Program-made: the position numbers and the translations under genes | Shown here: piece after piece, positions 31,632 through 39,680 of the stretch | Position numbering within the stretch: the stretch's first letter is position 1 | Layout of the letters: every line of letters begins with the position of its first letter | Notes under the pieces: model-generated | Databases searched by the model: none | Told to the model about the DNA's origin: nothing | The model's input: the letters and a program-made list of their open reading frames with translations, nothing else | Origin: an uncultured Lachnospiraceae bacterium | GTDB lineage: Bacteria > Bacillota > Clostridia > Lachnospirales > Lachnospiraceae | DNA length: 60,948 bases | NCBI GenBank assembly: GCA_934339135.1 | Contig: CAKRHP010000018.1 | Span: forward strand, 1-60,948 | Reading direction: 5' to 3'

Positions 31632-34196
31632 ATGAATCAATATCTTATTAAAAACCCAACCATTGAGGAGAATTGGCAAAACTATGGATTTAATGCGGTA
31701 TCCTTATATGACTTTATGCCGACATGTGATGTTAGGTACTGCCTGATACCGTCATCCCCGGCAGAAAGTTTGTGGTGCATAGGATTTATAGCAAATATAG
31801 GTTCCAATGGATCACAGCCAATCATATTGTCTAATCTTAAAGATGATGTGAAAGTGTATTGCAATTGCAGTACGTTTTACAGCACAGGGTACAGCAATAT
31901 AGAGGAATTGACATATAGTGGCAAAACATATTATTATTCGGCACTTAATGATTATCCAATGGGGTGGGATCCAAATGCCATCCATAATAATATCATACCA
32001 CTAGCCAACGAATCTTTTTCTGATTATAACTCAGCAGCTCAAAAGTTGATTGAACTGTATAAGGCAGAAGGAGGTTTAATGCCGGGAGAAGGCTATCCTA
32101 CATCTTGGGTTCGTAAGTTGGTAGGAAACGCTTGGCAGAAGACCTTCGCTTTTGCGCATGCAAAGACGGTTTATATCGACTTTGCGAACAAAAAGACACT
32201 GGCGGATAAGCTTTCAGAAATTGATACAGAAATCGGAAACAAAGCTGAAAGCAGTGAAATTCCAACGAAAGTATCGCAACTTAATAACGACTCTAATTAT
32301 CAAACTGAGACGCAGGTTAAAAGTACGGTTTCAGGAGAAGTGGCAAAGATTGTGGCCGATGCGCCGGAAGATTACGATACTTTAAAAGAAATCAGCGATT
32401 GGATTTCTGGTCATGAAAATGATGCCAGTGCTATGAATAGCGCAATAAAAGCTAATACAAAGGTTATCGAGGGTAAAGTTGATAAAGTAGATGGCAAAGG
32501 TCTGTCCACCAATGACTACACCACGGAAGAAAAGACAAAGCTTGCAGGGATTGATGCCCTTGAAAGTGAAATTGCACAGCAGTCCACAGAAATGATGGAC
32601 ATTAAAATGCTTGGTTGGTCTGTGCCGAGAGAATGTCCTGTACAAAATGAGATTAATGGCAATCAGTTTGTGCAGAAAGTTGGTAGAGTTGATTTAGGAA
32701 AACTGAAGTGGGATTATGAAAGTTCTACTCCTAGATATTACACTGGTGAGTTGAAATCATCTATTAAGGCAGCAAAAAATGAAGGTGAATATTTCACTGG
32801 TTATTTAAAGGATTATAAAAGTGCGTCACTAAATTATTTGTTTAGTGGTTCAACTGATAAAGTTGTTACTGTAAGTACAAGTGCAACTGTAAGCATTAAG
32901 GATAAATCTTACACAGATGTAATTACTTTTAAGTCAGCAATGCAAGGACAGTATCTTTACTACGAGCTTGCAGACCCCATTGTTACTACAATGGATGGTA
33001 ATGAGGAAGTAGTAGAGATTGCGGAAGATGTAAATACCCTAAAGAAAGAAACTATCATAAACCTATTAAATCCTACTTTTGAAACGACTACTCAAGGCGG
33101 AGTAACTTGCACCAACAATGGGGATGGAACCTTTACCATCAATGGTACTGCTAGTACAGATATTGAATTTGTTTTTGGTATGTTATTACCAGATAATAAA
33201 AAATATAGAGTTACTGGTTGTCCTGAAAACGGTAGCCTAAATACTGTGATGCTGGATGTCTCTAATTATGTAGATAGTGCGGTAAAGGACACTGGAAATG
33301 GTGTCAACATTACACTAAAGGGCAATGAACAATATAGAATACAAGCTATAGTAAAAGCAAACTATACGGCAATCAACCTAGTATTCAAGCCAATGGTTAC
33401 AACCAATTTAGATGCTACCTATGATGATTTCGTTCCATATACAGGAAGCACAGGTAGTCTTAATGGAGATGTGGCTGACTTGAGAAGTGATGTGGCAGAT
33501 TTCAACAAGAAAGTCACGACTAACAGAATACGTTTAACAACAAATATTAAGGATGACTATTACAGATATATCAAACCAATACTGGGCAGTAATGAAATTT
33601 ATACCCCACCGATTGTGGTTGATGAATCGGAAGAAAGTGAGGACAGTTCAGCGGCAGGAGATATACATTCATATGCTTGGAGGTCGCAAACTATAATGGA
33701 TATTTTGGATTTAGAGAATCCATCTGGAATTACTAAAGATGGAATTACTGTTACGTATCATGCAAGCAGACCATCATCGGGAAAAAAGTTATACACCGTA
33801 AAAGGGACTGCTACGTCTGACATAGAAATACCATTATACTCAGTATCAAATCCAAAAGACGCTCCTTTGTACTTTACCTCTAGCCACTTATCAAACAAAA
33901 TGTCCGAAAGTACATTTTATGTCAAAGTAAGTGACACGGCTGGAGAACAGATCATAATGGGTACTGGTAGAGATGCATCAAAAAAGATGACAACACATAC
34001 AGGAAAAGTCACAGTTTCCTTAGTTGTAAAATCAGGAACGGTTATCCGTTCGAGTATAATAAATATAAAATGTGGATATAGCAAGATGGGGTATGTAGCT
34101 GATTATTCGTCAACGAAGTATTCTGATGAGGTAGACAATGTAATAGATGCTATCCTTGATTTGGATAGCAGACTTAAGGTGCTGGAGAATAAATAA
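31632..34196 (+). CDS. Tail fibre/receptor-binding protein
   Basis: The 854-residue protein has an N-terminal globular part and a stalk around residues 195-310 with the classic fibre sequence KVSQLNNDSNYQTETQVKST and VDGKGLSTNDYTTEEKTKLA. Two related beta-sandwich domains follow, near residues 475-590 (NGDGTFTINGTASTDIEFVF) and 690-800 (KKLYTVKGTATSDIEIPLYS). It ends in a trimerising helix (DAILDLDSRLKVLENK). It probably binds the host surface. AT-rich, as is common for exchanged fibre genes. Confidence 0.85.
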   Translation: MNQYLIKNPTIEENWQNYGFNAVSLYDFMPTCDVRYCLIPSSPAESLWCIGFIANIGSNGSQPIILSNLKDDVKVYCNCSTFYSTGYSNIEELTYSGKTYYYSALNDYPMGWDPNAIHNNIIPLANESFSDYNSAAQKLIELYKAEGGLMPGEGYPTSWVRKLVGNAWQKTFAFAHAKTVYIDFANKKTLADKLSEIDTEIGNKAESSEIPTKVSQLNNDSNYQTETQVKSTVSGEVAKIVADAPEDYDTLKEISDWISGHENDASAMNSAIKANTKVIEGKVDKVDGKGLSTNDYTTEEKTKLAGIDALESEIAQQSTEMMDIKMLGWSVPRECPVQNEINGNQFVQKVGRVDLGKLKWDYESSTPRYYTGELKSSIKAAKNEGEYFTGYLKDYKSASLNYLFSGSTDKVVTVSTSATVSIKDKSYTDVITFKSAMQGQYLYYELADPIVTTMDGNEEVVEIAEDVNTLKKETIINLLNPTFETTTQGGVTCTNNGDGTFTINGTASTDIEFVFGMLLPDNKKYRVTGCPENGSLNTVMLDVSNYVDSAVKDTGNGVNITLKGNEQYRIQAIVKANYTAINLVFKPMVTTNLDATYDDFVPYTGSTGSLNGDVADLRSDVADFNKKVTTNRIRLTTNIKDDYYRYIKPILGSNEIYTPPIVVDESEESEDSSAAGDIHSYAWRSQTIMDILDLENPSGITKDGITVTYHASRPSSGKKLYTVKGTATSDIEIPLYSVSNPKDAPLYFTSSHLSNKMSESTFYVKVSDTAGEQIIMGTGRDASKKMTTHTGKVTVSLVVKSGTVIRSSIINIKCGYSKMGYVADYSSTKYSDEVDNVIDAILDLDSRLKVLENK

Positions 34197-34198
34197 AT

Positions 34199-34258
34199 TA
34201 AAGAGGGAATAAGTCCAATGTTAACATAATGACATTGTGATATATCACCTCTTTTTTT
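34199..34258 (+). terminator. Terminator-like structure before the lysis genes
   Basis: AAGAGG and CCTCTT enclose an inner AATGT/ACATT hairpin and are followed by TTTTTTTA. The holin ribosome site GGAAAGGAAGG follows. Confidence 0.5.
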
Positions 34259-34289
34259 ATGCCTAAAAAGGCGGAAAGGAAGGAAAATC

Positions 34290-34814
34290 ATGGAAAAATT
34301 ACAAATCTACGCAGCCCAGCTGGGGCTGTCAACAATCACGGCAACAATCGCCGCAAAATGCGGCCTGCTAGGCTGGATGCTGGTGGCGGTAGCTGCAGCA
34401 ATGATTATTGACTTTTTGGCTGGCATGGCTGCCAGTGCCAAGGAGGCGGTGGAGCATCCGAATGATGAAAAGTACGGATGGAGCAGCAGGAAGGGAATGA
34501 TTGGTATTTTCAAAAAATTCGGCTACATTCTTGTGATCACAGCATCAATTATCCTGGACTTCCTGATCTATAAGTTGTCAGGAGTCTTGTCGGTCACGTT
34601 GCCGATGAGCATGTTTTTTTCGACGTTGGTGACAGCCTGGTTTATCCTGAATGAATGTTTGAGCATCACAGAGAATGCCGGCCGGATGGGAGTGAAGGTG
34701 CCGGCATTTCTGACGAAGGTAATTGCTGTGTTAAAAGGTACAGTGGAACATGAAGGGAATATATTGAAGAAAGATACAGAAATGGAGGAAACAGACTATG
34801 AAGAAAGAACATGA
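34290..34814 (+). CDS. Phage holin (holin_4/Cp-1 family)
   Basis: The 174-residue protein has several membrane helices (LLGWMLVAVAAAMIIDFLAG, ILVITASIILDFLIYKLSGV, MSMFFSTLVTAWFILNECLS) and the family feature ID-x-LAG followed by SSRKGMIGIFKKFGY. It pores the membrane at the end of infection so that the endolysin reaches the wall. Overlaps the endolysin gene by 17 bases. Confidence 0.9.
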   Translation: MEKLQIYAAQLGLSTITATIAAKCGLLGWMLVAVAAAMIIDFLAGMAASAKEAVEHPNDEKYGWSSRKGMIGIFKKFGYILVITASIILDFLIYKLSGVLSVTLPMSMFFSTLVTAWFILNECLSITENAGRMGVKVPAFLTKVIAVLKGTVEHEGNILKKDTEMEETDYEERT

Positions 34815-35427
34815 CATTAGAATTGACAGATCCAAGCTGCATCCGTGGCTTGATCAGAAGCTGACTGTGTTATTGAGAAAGTGCGAAAAGCAGGGAATTT
34901 ATCTCATTATTACGGAAGGATTCCGGAGTAAAGAGTATCAGGATTCGCTCTATGCTCAGGGCAGAACGAAACCAGGTAAGATTGTGACAAATGCAAAGGG
35001 AAGTACATGGTCCAGCCAGCATATGTGGGGCATTGCATTTGATATTGCAATCAATGACAGCAAGCTCCTGTATGATGCAGCCACGATCCGCAAAGTGGCA
35101 GTGATTGCCAAGGGCATCGGTCTTGGCTGGGGCGGTGATTGGAAATCAATCGTAGATACGCCTCATTTTTATCTGCCGGAGTGGGGAAGCACGACAACCC
35201 GCCTCAAAGCTCTTTACGGTACTCCAGATAAGTTCAGGAAAACGTGGAAAAAAACGGTGAAACGTGAGAAAGGCGCTCTTTTATGGAAAGCTTCTTCGAA
35301 AAAGACAGGAACACACTGCAGGATCCCAAAGGGTGCAACCGTTGAAGTCCTGTACTCGAAAAACTGGTATACGAAAGTGAGATACAAAAACAAAGTGGGA
35401 TATGTGAATAAGAAGTTTATAGCATAA
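34798..35427 (+). CDS. Endolysin: M15 peptidase with SH3 domain
   Basis: The 209-residue protein has an M15-type L-Ala-D-Glu or D,D-peptidase domain (residues 1-140). Its zinc motif is SSQHMWGIAFDIA (H...D) with the later His in VDTPHFYLPEWG, and the upstream arginine in TEGFRSKEYQ. Residues 150-209 form a bacterial SH3-type wall-binding domain (ATVEVLYSKNWYTKVRYKNK). It cuts peptidoglycan stems to lyse the host. Confidence 0.9.
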   Translation: MKKEHDIRIDRSKLHPWLDQKLTVLLRKCEKQGIYLIITEGFRSKEYQDSLYAQGRTKPGKIVTNAKGSTWSSQHMWGIAFDIAINDSKLLYDAATIRKVAVIAKGIGLGWGGDWKSIVDTPHFYLPEWGSTTTRLKALYGTPDKFRKTWKKTVKREKGALLWKASSKKTGTHCRIPKGATVEVLYSKNWYTKVRYKNKVGYVNKKFIA

Positions 35428-35494
35428 CCAAGGCAAATGTGATAGAATAATTTTGTTGTCATACCCAATCCGGCAACGGAAAGGGGGTGTTCAG

Positions 35495-35593
35495 GTGGAA
35501 GTTGTAATTTCGTTTTTGGTCGCTGTTATGGCTGGTGTAGCCTGCCACTACATCATCAAATGGTTAGACAGCGATGACATGGACAACAAATAG
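35495..35593 (+). CDS. Fst/Ldr-like small hydrophobic toxin of a type I toxin-antitoxin locus
   Basis: GTG 35495 follows AAAGGGGGTG and encodes 32 residues: one membrane helix (VVISFLVAVMAGVACHYIIK) and a charged tail (WLDSDDMDNK). This is the size and layout of Fst-type type I toxins, which damage the membrane when overproduced. An extended -10 (TGATAGAAT, 35443-35451) lies about 45 bp upstream. A convergent antisense RNA is predicted from 35704. A 14-base repeat makes that RNA complementary to toxin codons 3-7. Confidence 0.65.
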   Translation: MEVVISFLVAVMAGVACHYIIKWLDSDDMDNK

Positions 35594-35700
35594 CCTAGTG
35601 GGTGCTTTGCCACTATAAAAGAAAAGAAAAAGCCCTTGACTGTGTTCGCACCACGGTTAAGGGCTTTGTTCTTCGTCCAGATGGACTTGTAATTTCGTTT
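35502..35700. repeat. Direct repeat linking toxin mRNA and antisense RNA
   Basis: TTGTAATTTCGTTT occurs at 35502-35515 (toxin codons 3-7) and 35687-35700 (5' end of the antisense transcript). Similarity extends upstream through TGGA. Confidence 0.85.
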
Positions 35701-35704
35701 GCCT
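35620..35704 (-). ncRNA. Predicted antisense RNA antitoxin (RNA II-like)
   Basis: A near-consensus minus-strand promoter (TTGCAT 35739-35734, 17 bp, TATAAT 35716-35711) would start RNA near 35704. The transcript first reads the complement of the 14-base repeat and then a bidirectional terminator: AAGCCCTT (35630) with AAGGGCTT (35659), with T-runs on both strands. This convergent layout with paired direct repeats is that of the enterococcal par locus. Confidence 0.6.
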
Positions 35705-35822
35705 AATGGCATTATAGCATATGCCAAAATCAGATGCAATATGCATAAATAAATTTTGAATATTGGTTTGATCCCGATTTTCCTAAACTATTCTAATTAT
35801 TTTATATTATACTAATCTATAT

Positions 35823-35859
35823 CCTCTACTATACTAACCTAATCTACTTATGCAACCAA
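35823..35859 (-). repeat. Right copy of the long-range inverted repeat
   Basis: This is the complement of 5060-5101 apart from a 5-base gap and a few changes. On this strand it is preceded by GGTTACCAACTGGTTACC. The flanking stretch 35740-35900 is AT-rich and non-coding. Confidence 0.7.
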
Positions 35860-35900
35860 GCGGTAACCAGTTGGTAACCAATACTGTCAATTATGCCAGA

Positions 35901-36356
35901 TTAGAGTTTCTTGCATATTGCCAGCTTTGGCTCAAAATATATGGTGTATTGCTGATAAGATGTGCAGATCCCATATTTCTGCCGGTAACATTCCAAGGCA
36001 TCTTGTAAAAATGCTTCGGTCACGCCGAGGTGGTCGGCCATTTCGTGGATGTTTTGACATCGTGCCTCAAAACAGTGAATTAAGCCGGAGAGACCAATCT
36101 GCTTGTTGTATGCCCAAAGTCTGGCGGTTCGCTCCTGCTTTCGGTTGGAAACATCTGTCTGATCCAGAATATCCCCGACCGTTGTATGATAGTGTCCCAG
36201 TTCCTCGGCAAGAACACAGGTTTTTTGTCGCAGGGATATATCTTTTTTTATAGCAATTCGATTTCCTCTTATGCGTCCATTGCTTCCTTGGAGATCTTTT
36301 TCTTTGATAATCAGTTCGGTTGCATCGTATTCTTTCAATAGTGCCTCATATTCCAA
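35901..36356 (-). CDS. ImmA/IrrE-family metallopeptidase
   Basis: The 151-residue protein has the zinc-peptidase segment VLAEELGHYHTTVGDIL. Proteins of this family cleave the adjacent phage repressor when the host SOS or signalling response is triggered. The usual HExxH reads EELGHYH here, a variant common in Firmicutes phages. The gene ends ten bases downstream of the repressor gene, in the same leftward operon, which supports the role. Confidence 0.85.
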   Translation of the reverse strand: MEYEALLKEYDATELIIKEKDLQGSNGRIRGNRIAIKKDISLRQKTCVLAEELGHYHTTVGDILDQTDVSNRKQERTARLWAYNKQIGLSGLIHCFEARCQNIHEMADHLGVTEAFLQDALECYRQKYGICTSYQQYTIYFEPKLAICKKL

Positions 36357-36366
36357 ATATTATCAC

Positions 36367-36843
36367 CTATTTCCATTCATCATCATTATCCATTATGTCA
36401 TCATCGTGTTTGTTTTGTTCTGGAGTAGCGTTGTCTATGGAGTTTGCTGCCTTTGTTGTAATATATGGCTCGGATTTATCATTATCCACAATGTTGATAA
36501 CATTATTTTTTGAGCATTCAACCGAGCGTTCCCACTCTTTTTGCAGTGTAAAATCAACCATTTCCCTGCCGTGAGCGTCCAATTCACGGTAGTTGTGTAT
36601 CATAATTCTTTCGGATGCACTGAGTGCAACATCTTTTAAATCATTCATTTCATCTTGAAAAAGATAATTGGCATCGCAATCCAAAGCATCAAATAATTTA
36701 TACATTAAGTCCAATTTTGGGGAACTTACACCATTTTCATAGTTGGCTATTGCACCTTTTGTAGCTCCTATTCGATTAGCAAGCTCTTCTTGGGTTAATT
36801 TTAAGCTTAATCGTTGTTCTTTGATTCTTGTTCCTATACTCAT
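36367..36843 (-). CDS. Phage repressor (XRE family, cI-like)
   Basis: The 158-residue protein has an N-terminal helix-turn-helix (MSIGTRIKEQRLSLKLTQEE, then ANRIGATKGAIANYENGVSS) and a C-terminal helical part. There is no peptidase domain, consistent with cleavage by the ImmA-like partner. It should hold the lytic promoter off by binding the palindrome between the two divergent promoters. ATG 36843 follows AGAGGTG; GTG 36852 is possible. Confidence 0.88.
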   Translation of the reverse strand: MSIGTRIKEQRLSLKLTQEELANRIGATKGAIANYENGVSSPKLDLMYKLFDALDCDANYLFQDEMNDLKDVALSASERIMIHNYRELDAHGREMVDFTLQKEWERSVECSKNNVINIVDNDKSEPYITTKAANSIDNATPEQNKHDDDIMDNDDEWK

Positions 36844-36867
36844 ATGGATCACCTCTTTCTTTTAATG

Positions 36868-36958
36868 AGTATATCATTGACTGTTTTAATAAGTCAATGT
36901 AAAAGTACAAAAAACTTGAGAAAAAGATGTTGACAGTATAAGAATATTGTGATATCTT
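36868..36958. promoter_or_regulatory. Immunity switch: divergent promoters and operator
   Basis: Leftward: TTGACT (36897-36892), 18 bp, TATACT (36873-36868). Rightward: TTGACA (36930-36935), 17 bp, TATCTT (36953-36958). The perfect palindrome CATTGACT...AGTCAATG (36875-36899) covers the leftward -35 and spacer, so the operator would let the repressor control its own synthesis. Confidence 0.75.
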
Positions 36959-37002
36959 TTTAATTGTTCAAGAAACTTATACAGAAAGGAGCGGAATACA
37001 AG

Positions 37003-37224
37003 ATGGAGTACGAAAAGGTTATTGAAGCTGTAAAAAAAGTCATACACGACAAGGGAATGAAGCAGTGTGTTGTTGCTGAAAGAGCTGGATTTAGTGAATC
37101 AGAGTTTAGCAATATGCTGAACGGAAGAAAATTGCTCCGTATAGAGCATATTCCGAGAATTGCTAATGCCCTTGGAATTGAACCTAACGATCTGTTTGAA
37201 AAAGCAGAAAGCCCCACCAAATAG
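37003..37224 (+). CDS. Cro-like XRE regulator
   Basis: 73 residues; almost entirely a helix-turn-helix domain (KQCVVAERAGFSESEFSNML, RKLLRIEHIPRIANALGIEP). It is first in the rightward lytic operon, opposite the repressor, as Cro is. ATG 37003 follows AAAGGAG; the open frame extends to 36964 without another good start. Confidence 0.8.
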   Translation: MEYEKVIEAVKKVIHDKGMKQCVVAERAGFSESEFSNMLNGRKLLRIEHIPRIANALGIEPNDLFEKAESPTK

Positions 37225-37259
37225 GCAGGGCAGTTACTGATGTAACTTTTTGAGTTGAG

Positions 37260-37454
37260 TTATTCGTGAGTTTCTGGGGCATTTTTATAAATTGGACAAT
37301 CATTACTTCTATTGCAAGGGTTACATTGTGCTGTGTAATTGCAATAGGCTTGTCCTTTGATAAATTGTTTCCCATCAAATGTTGATGCATCTATGTAAGA
37401 TACATCAATGGAATAATTTTTCCCCTGTGTAGGGCAATATCCAGATACTCTCAT
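37260..37454 (-). CDS. Small cysteine-rich protein
   Basis: 64 residues on the minus strand behind GAAGGGAG. Six Cys (for example YCPTQGKNYSIDV, YCNYTAQCNPCNRSNDCPIY) suggest a metal site. It lies opposite to the lytic operon, between cro-like and Rha-like genes. It could be made in the lysogen. Function unknown. Confidence 0.65.
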   Translation of the reverse strand: MRVSGYCPTQGKNYSIDVSYIDASTFDGKQFIKGQAYCNYTAQCNPCNRSNDCPIYKNAPETHE

Positions 37455-37564
37455 GATAAAACTCCCTTCGTAAAAGAAATTAAAAGTTACATAACAATCA
37501 TAGAAAGAAAAGTATTAAAGGTCAATAGTTTTCTTTTGAAAATTAAAAAGAAAGGAGAGCACTA

Positions 37565-38287
37565 ATGAATGATTTAGAAACTGCGACTATAACGTCTTTG
37601 GAAGTTGCGGAAATGACTGGAAAAACTCACTATAACTTGCTGAGAAGTATCGCATCTTACGAAAAGCATTTTACTGAACTCAATTTTGAGTTGAGTTCAT
37701 ATTTTCAACCCTCGACATATGTAGATGCAAGTGGTAAGGAGAACAAAAGTTACAACATTACCAAGAAAGGTTGCGAGTTCATTGCCCATAAAATGACAGG
37801 AATTAAGGGGACGGAATTTACCGTAAAGTATATTGAGCGTTTCCACGAAATGGAGCAGGCAATCAGCCGGCAGAAAGTGGTAGAGCAGAAGCAGGAGAAA
37901 AGAGAACTGCCACAGTGGACGCCGGAAGAAATTGTTGATTGGAAGCTGAATGATCTGCATAAAAGATTGCAGAAAATTGAAAGGCAGGAAGAGGAAAAGC
38001 CAAAGATTGGACGCTTACAACGCTTAGTTCCCAAAAAGAAAACTTGGTACGATCGCAACAAATCAAGAATATGGTGCATCACACGCAGCAGGGATATGGA
38101 GCTGAAAGAACTGTATCATATCATTCTGGAGGAATGCGGTAGATATTACAATGTGGATGGTGCAGTAGACGAATATCGCAGAGAAAACGGAAGAACGATG
38201 GTATATCCTATGGATCTTGTTGAAGAGTACAAGGAATTGCAGGATATCGCGGATCAGGTATTGGATTATATTGAGGTAGGTGATTGA
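37565..38287 (+). CDS. Rha-family phage regulatory protein
   Basis: The 240-residue protein has the Rha N-terminal domain (ATITSLEVAEMTGKTHYNLL, then SYNITKKGCEFIAHKMTGIK, ending ERFHEMEQAI) and a C-terminal ORF6C-like helical part. Rha proteins regulate lysis/lysogeny in several temperate phages. The start is behind AAAGGAGAGC. Overlaps the antirepressor gene by eight bases. Confidence 0.85.
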   Translation: MNDLETATITSLEVAEMTGKTHYNLLRSIASYEKHFTELNFELSSYFQPSTYVDASGKENKSYNITKKGCEFIAHKMTGIKGTEFTVKYIERFHEMEQAISRQKVVEQKQEKRELPQWTPEEIVDWKLNDLHKRLQKIERQEEEKPKIGRLQRLVPKKKTWYDRNKSRIWCITRSRDMELKELYHIILEECGRYYNVDGAVDEYRRENGRTMVYPMDLVEEYKELQDIADQVLDYIEVGD

Positions 38288-38981
38288 TTCAGTGAACGAA
38301 CTTTTAACAGTAAACAATGATACTCAGACAGTATCAGCGAGAGAGTTGCACGAAAGATTACATATTAAGACAGCATTTAAAGATTGGTTTCCAAGAATGT
38401 GTGAATATGGTTTTGAAGAGGGTGCAGACTTTTGCTCAAAATTGAGCGAAACATCACAAAAGGGCGGAAGACCTGCAAAAGATGCTGATATTTCAATTGA
38501 TATGGCAAAGCAGATATGTATGATTCAGCGTACACCAGAGGGTAAAAAGTGTAGACAGTATCTTATTGATTTAGAGAAAGCATGGAACACCCCAGAGCAG
38601 ATATTTGCAAGAGCATTGAGAATGGCAGATGAAACCATAAACAATCTTAAACTTAAGATTAAAGAGCAGAAACCACTTGTTACATTTGCAGAAAATGTTG
38701 CTAGTTCAGCAGATGCTATCAGCATGAAGCAGATGGCTAACTTGGCACAAGATGAGCATATTGATATTGGAAGAAATCGTCTTATTAGATTTCTGAAAGA
38801 AAATAAAATTCTGATGAAAGATAATACTCCATATCAGCAGTATTTGGATAGAAAATATTTTGATGTCATAAAAGTTCCAAAACACACAGTTTGTGGAGAA
38901 ATGTATTTTCCGACAACTGTTGTTACTGGAAAAGGTCAGATATGGCTATTAAATAAACTTAAAGAGGAGTATGGAAATTAA
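38280..38981 (+). CDS. Phage antirepressor (AntA/AntB plus KilAC domains)
   Basis: 233 residues: AntA/AntB N-terminal part (SARELHERLHIKTAFKDWFP, then ISIDMAKQICMIQRTPEGKK) and a KilAC C-terminal DNA-binding part (MKQMANLAQDEHIDIGRNRL, RFLKENKILM). It antagonises the repressor during induction. The start may be GTG 38280 or GTG 38292; the second has better spacing from GAGGTAGG. Confidence 0.85.
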   Translation: MIDSVNELLTVNNDTQTVSARELHERLHIKTAFKDWFPRMCEYGFEEGADFCSKLSETSQKGGRPAKDADISIDMAKQICMIQRTPEGKKCRQYLIDLEKAWNTPEQIFARALRMADETINNLKLKIKEQKPLVTFAENVASSADAISMKQMANLAQDEHIDIGRNRLIRFLKENKILMKDNTPYQQYLDRKYFDVIKVPKHTVCGEMYFPTTVVTGKGQIWLLNKLKEEYGN

Positions 38982-39012
38982 ATATTATTCGTAGAAAGTG
39001 AGGAAATGTAAA

Positions 39013-39309
39013 ATGGATAAATACGAAGTCTTGAGCGGCTCTGTTATTAGAAATGACAAGTTATATTTTACAAAGGTTTTATCAGCAGAGTGTATAGAGA
39101 GAAAACTCTTTCAACAGGATGTGGATTATGAGATTTGTGTATCAAATATCAGTATTCAGACAATAGATGGAACATTAACAGATGGAATTAGGTTTACATT
39201 TGTTTTCGAAAGCAACAAAGAAGGTGGGTTAAGAAATGGGTTATCTACTCTTTATGTTGATATGATTATCAGTGATGTTCTTGGAACATATATTTCAGAT
39301 TGGTATTAA
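39013..39309 (+). CDS. Early phage protein of unknown function
   Basis: 98 residues from ATG 39013 behind AAGTGAGG. Mostly beta (TDGIRFTFVFESNKEGG). No family recognised. AT-rich like the antirepressor before it. Confidence 0.6.
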   Translation: MDKYEVLSGSVIRNDKLYFTKVLSAECIERKLFQQDVDYEICVSNISIQTIDGTLTDGIRFTFVFESNKEGGLRNGLSTLYVDMIISDVLGTYISDWY

Positions 39310-39376
39310 AAGGGGCAGCAGTATTTTATTAACAAATTTTTAAGATGATTACAAAGTAGAAAGGAGACAAAGCGTG

Positions 39377-39583
39377 ATGAAGTTATTTAGTAAGGAAGAG
39401 AAAGAGACACAGGCAGTAAAGCAGGCAACAGTGGAGGTGGATGCAGAGTATTATACTCATTTGCTGTGTAAAGAGTATCTGATTGAAGCAATCGCAAAGG
39501 TTGTGGCAGATGGAAACAATGAGTATGGCAAGGTGGACAAGATCGCGGCTATTCTGCAGATTCAGCTTCCGCCTAAAAAATAG
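39377..39583 (+). CDS. Small early phage protein
   Basis: 68 residues starting MKLFSKEEKETQAVKQATVE, helical and acidic. It follows AGAAAGGAG and precedes the recombination module. Function unknown. A 12-bp stem (GGCTCAT...ATGAGCC, 39584-39611) follows directly; it has no U-run. Confidence 0.65.
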   Translation: MKLFSKEEKETQAVKQATVEVDAEYYTHLLCKEYLIEAIAKVVADGNNEYGKVDKIAAILQIQLPPKK

Positions 39584-39680
39584 GCTCATAGGTATTGCAG
39601 TACCAATGAGCCAAAAACAAAGGACGTAAAAGTCCATCACATACAAGTGCATTGTAGCACGGAAAAGGAGAGATTGCAAA

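Noticed and set aside
28935..34196. Search for a diversity-generating retroelement or invertase acting on the fibre genes
   Set aside because: No reverse transcriptase, template/variable repeat pair or invertase gene is present nearby.
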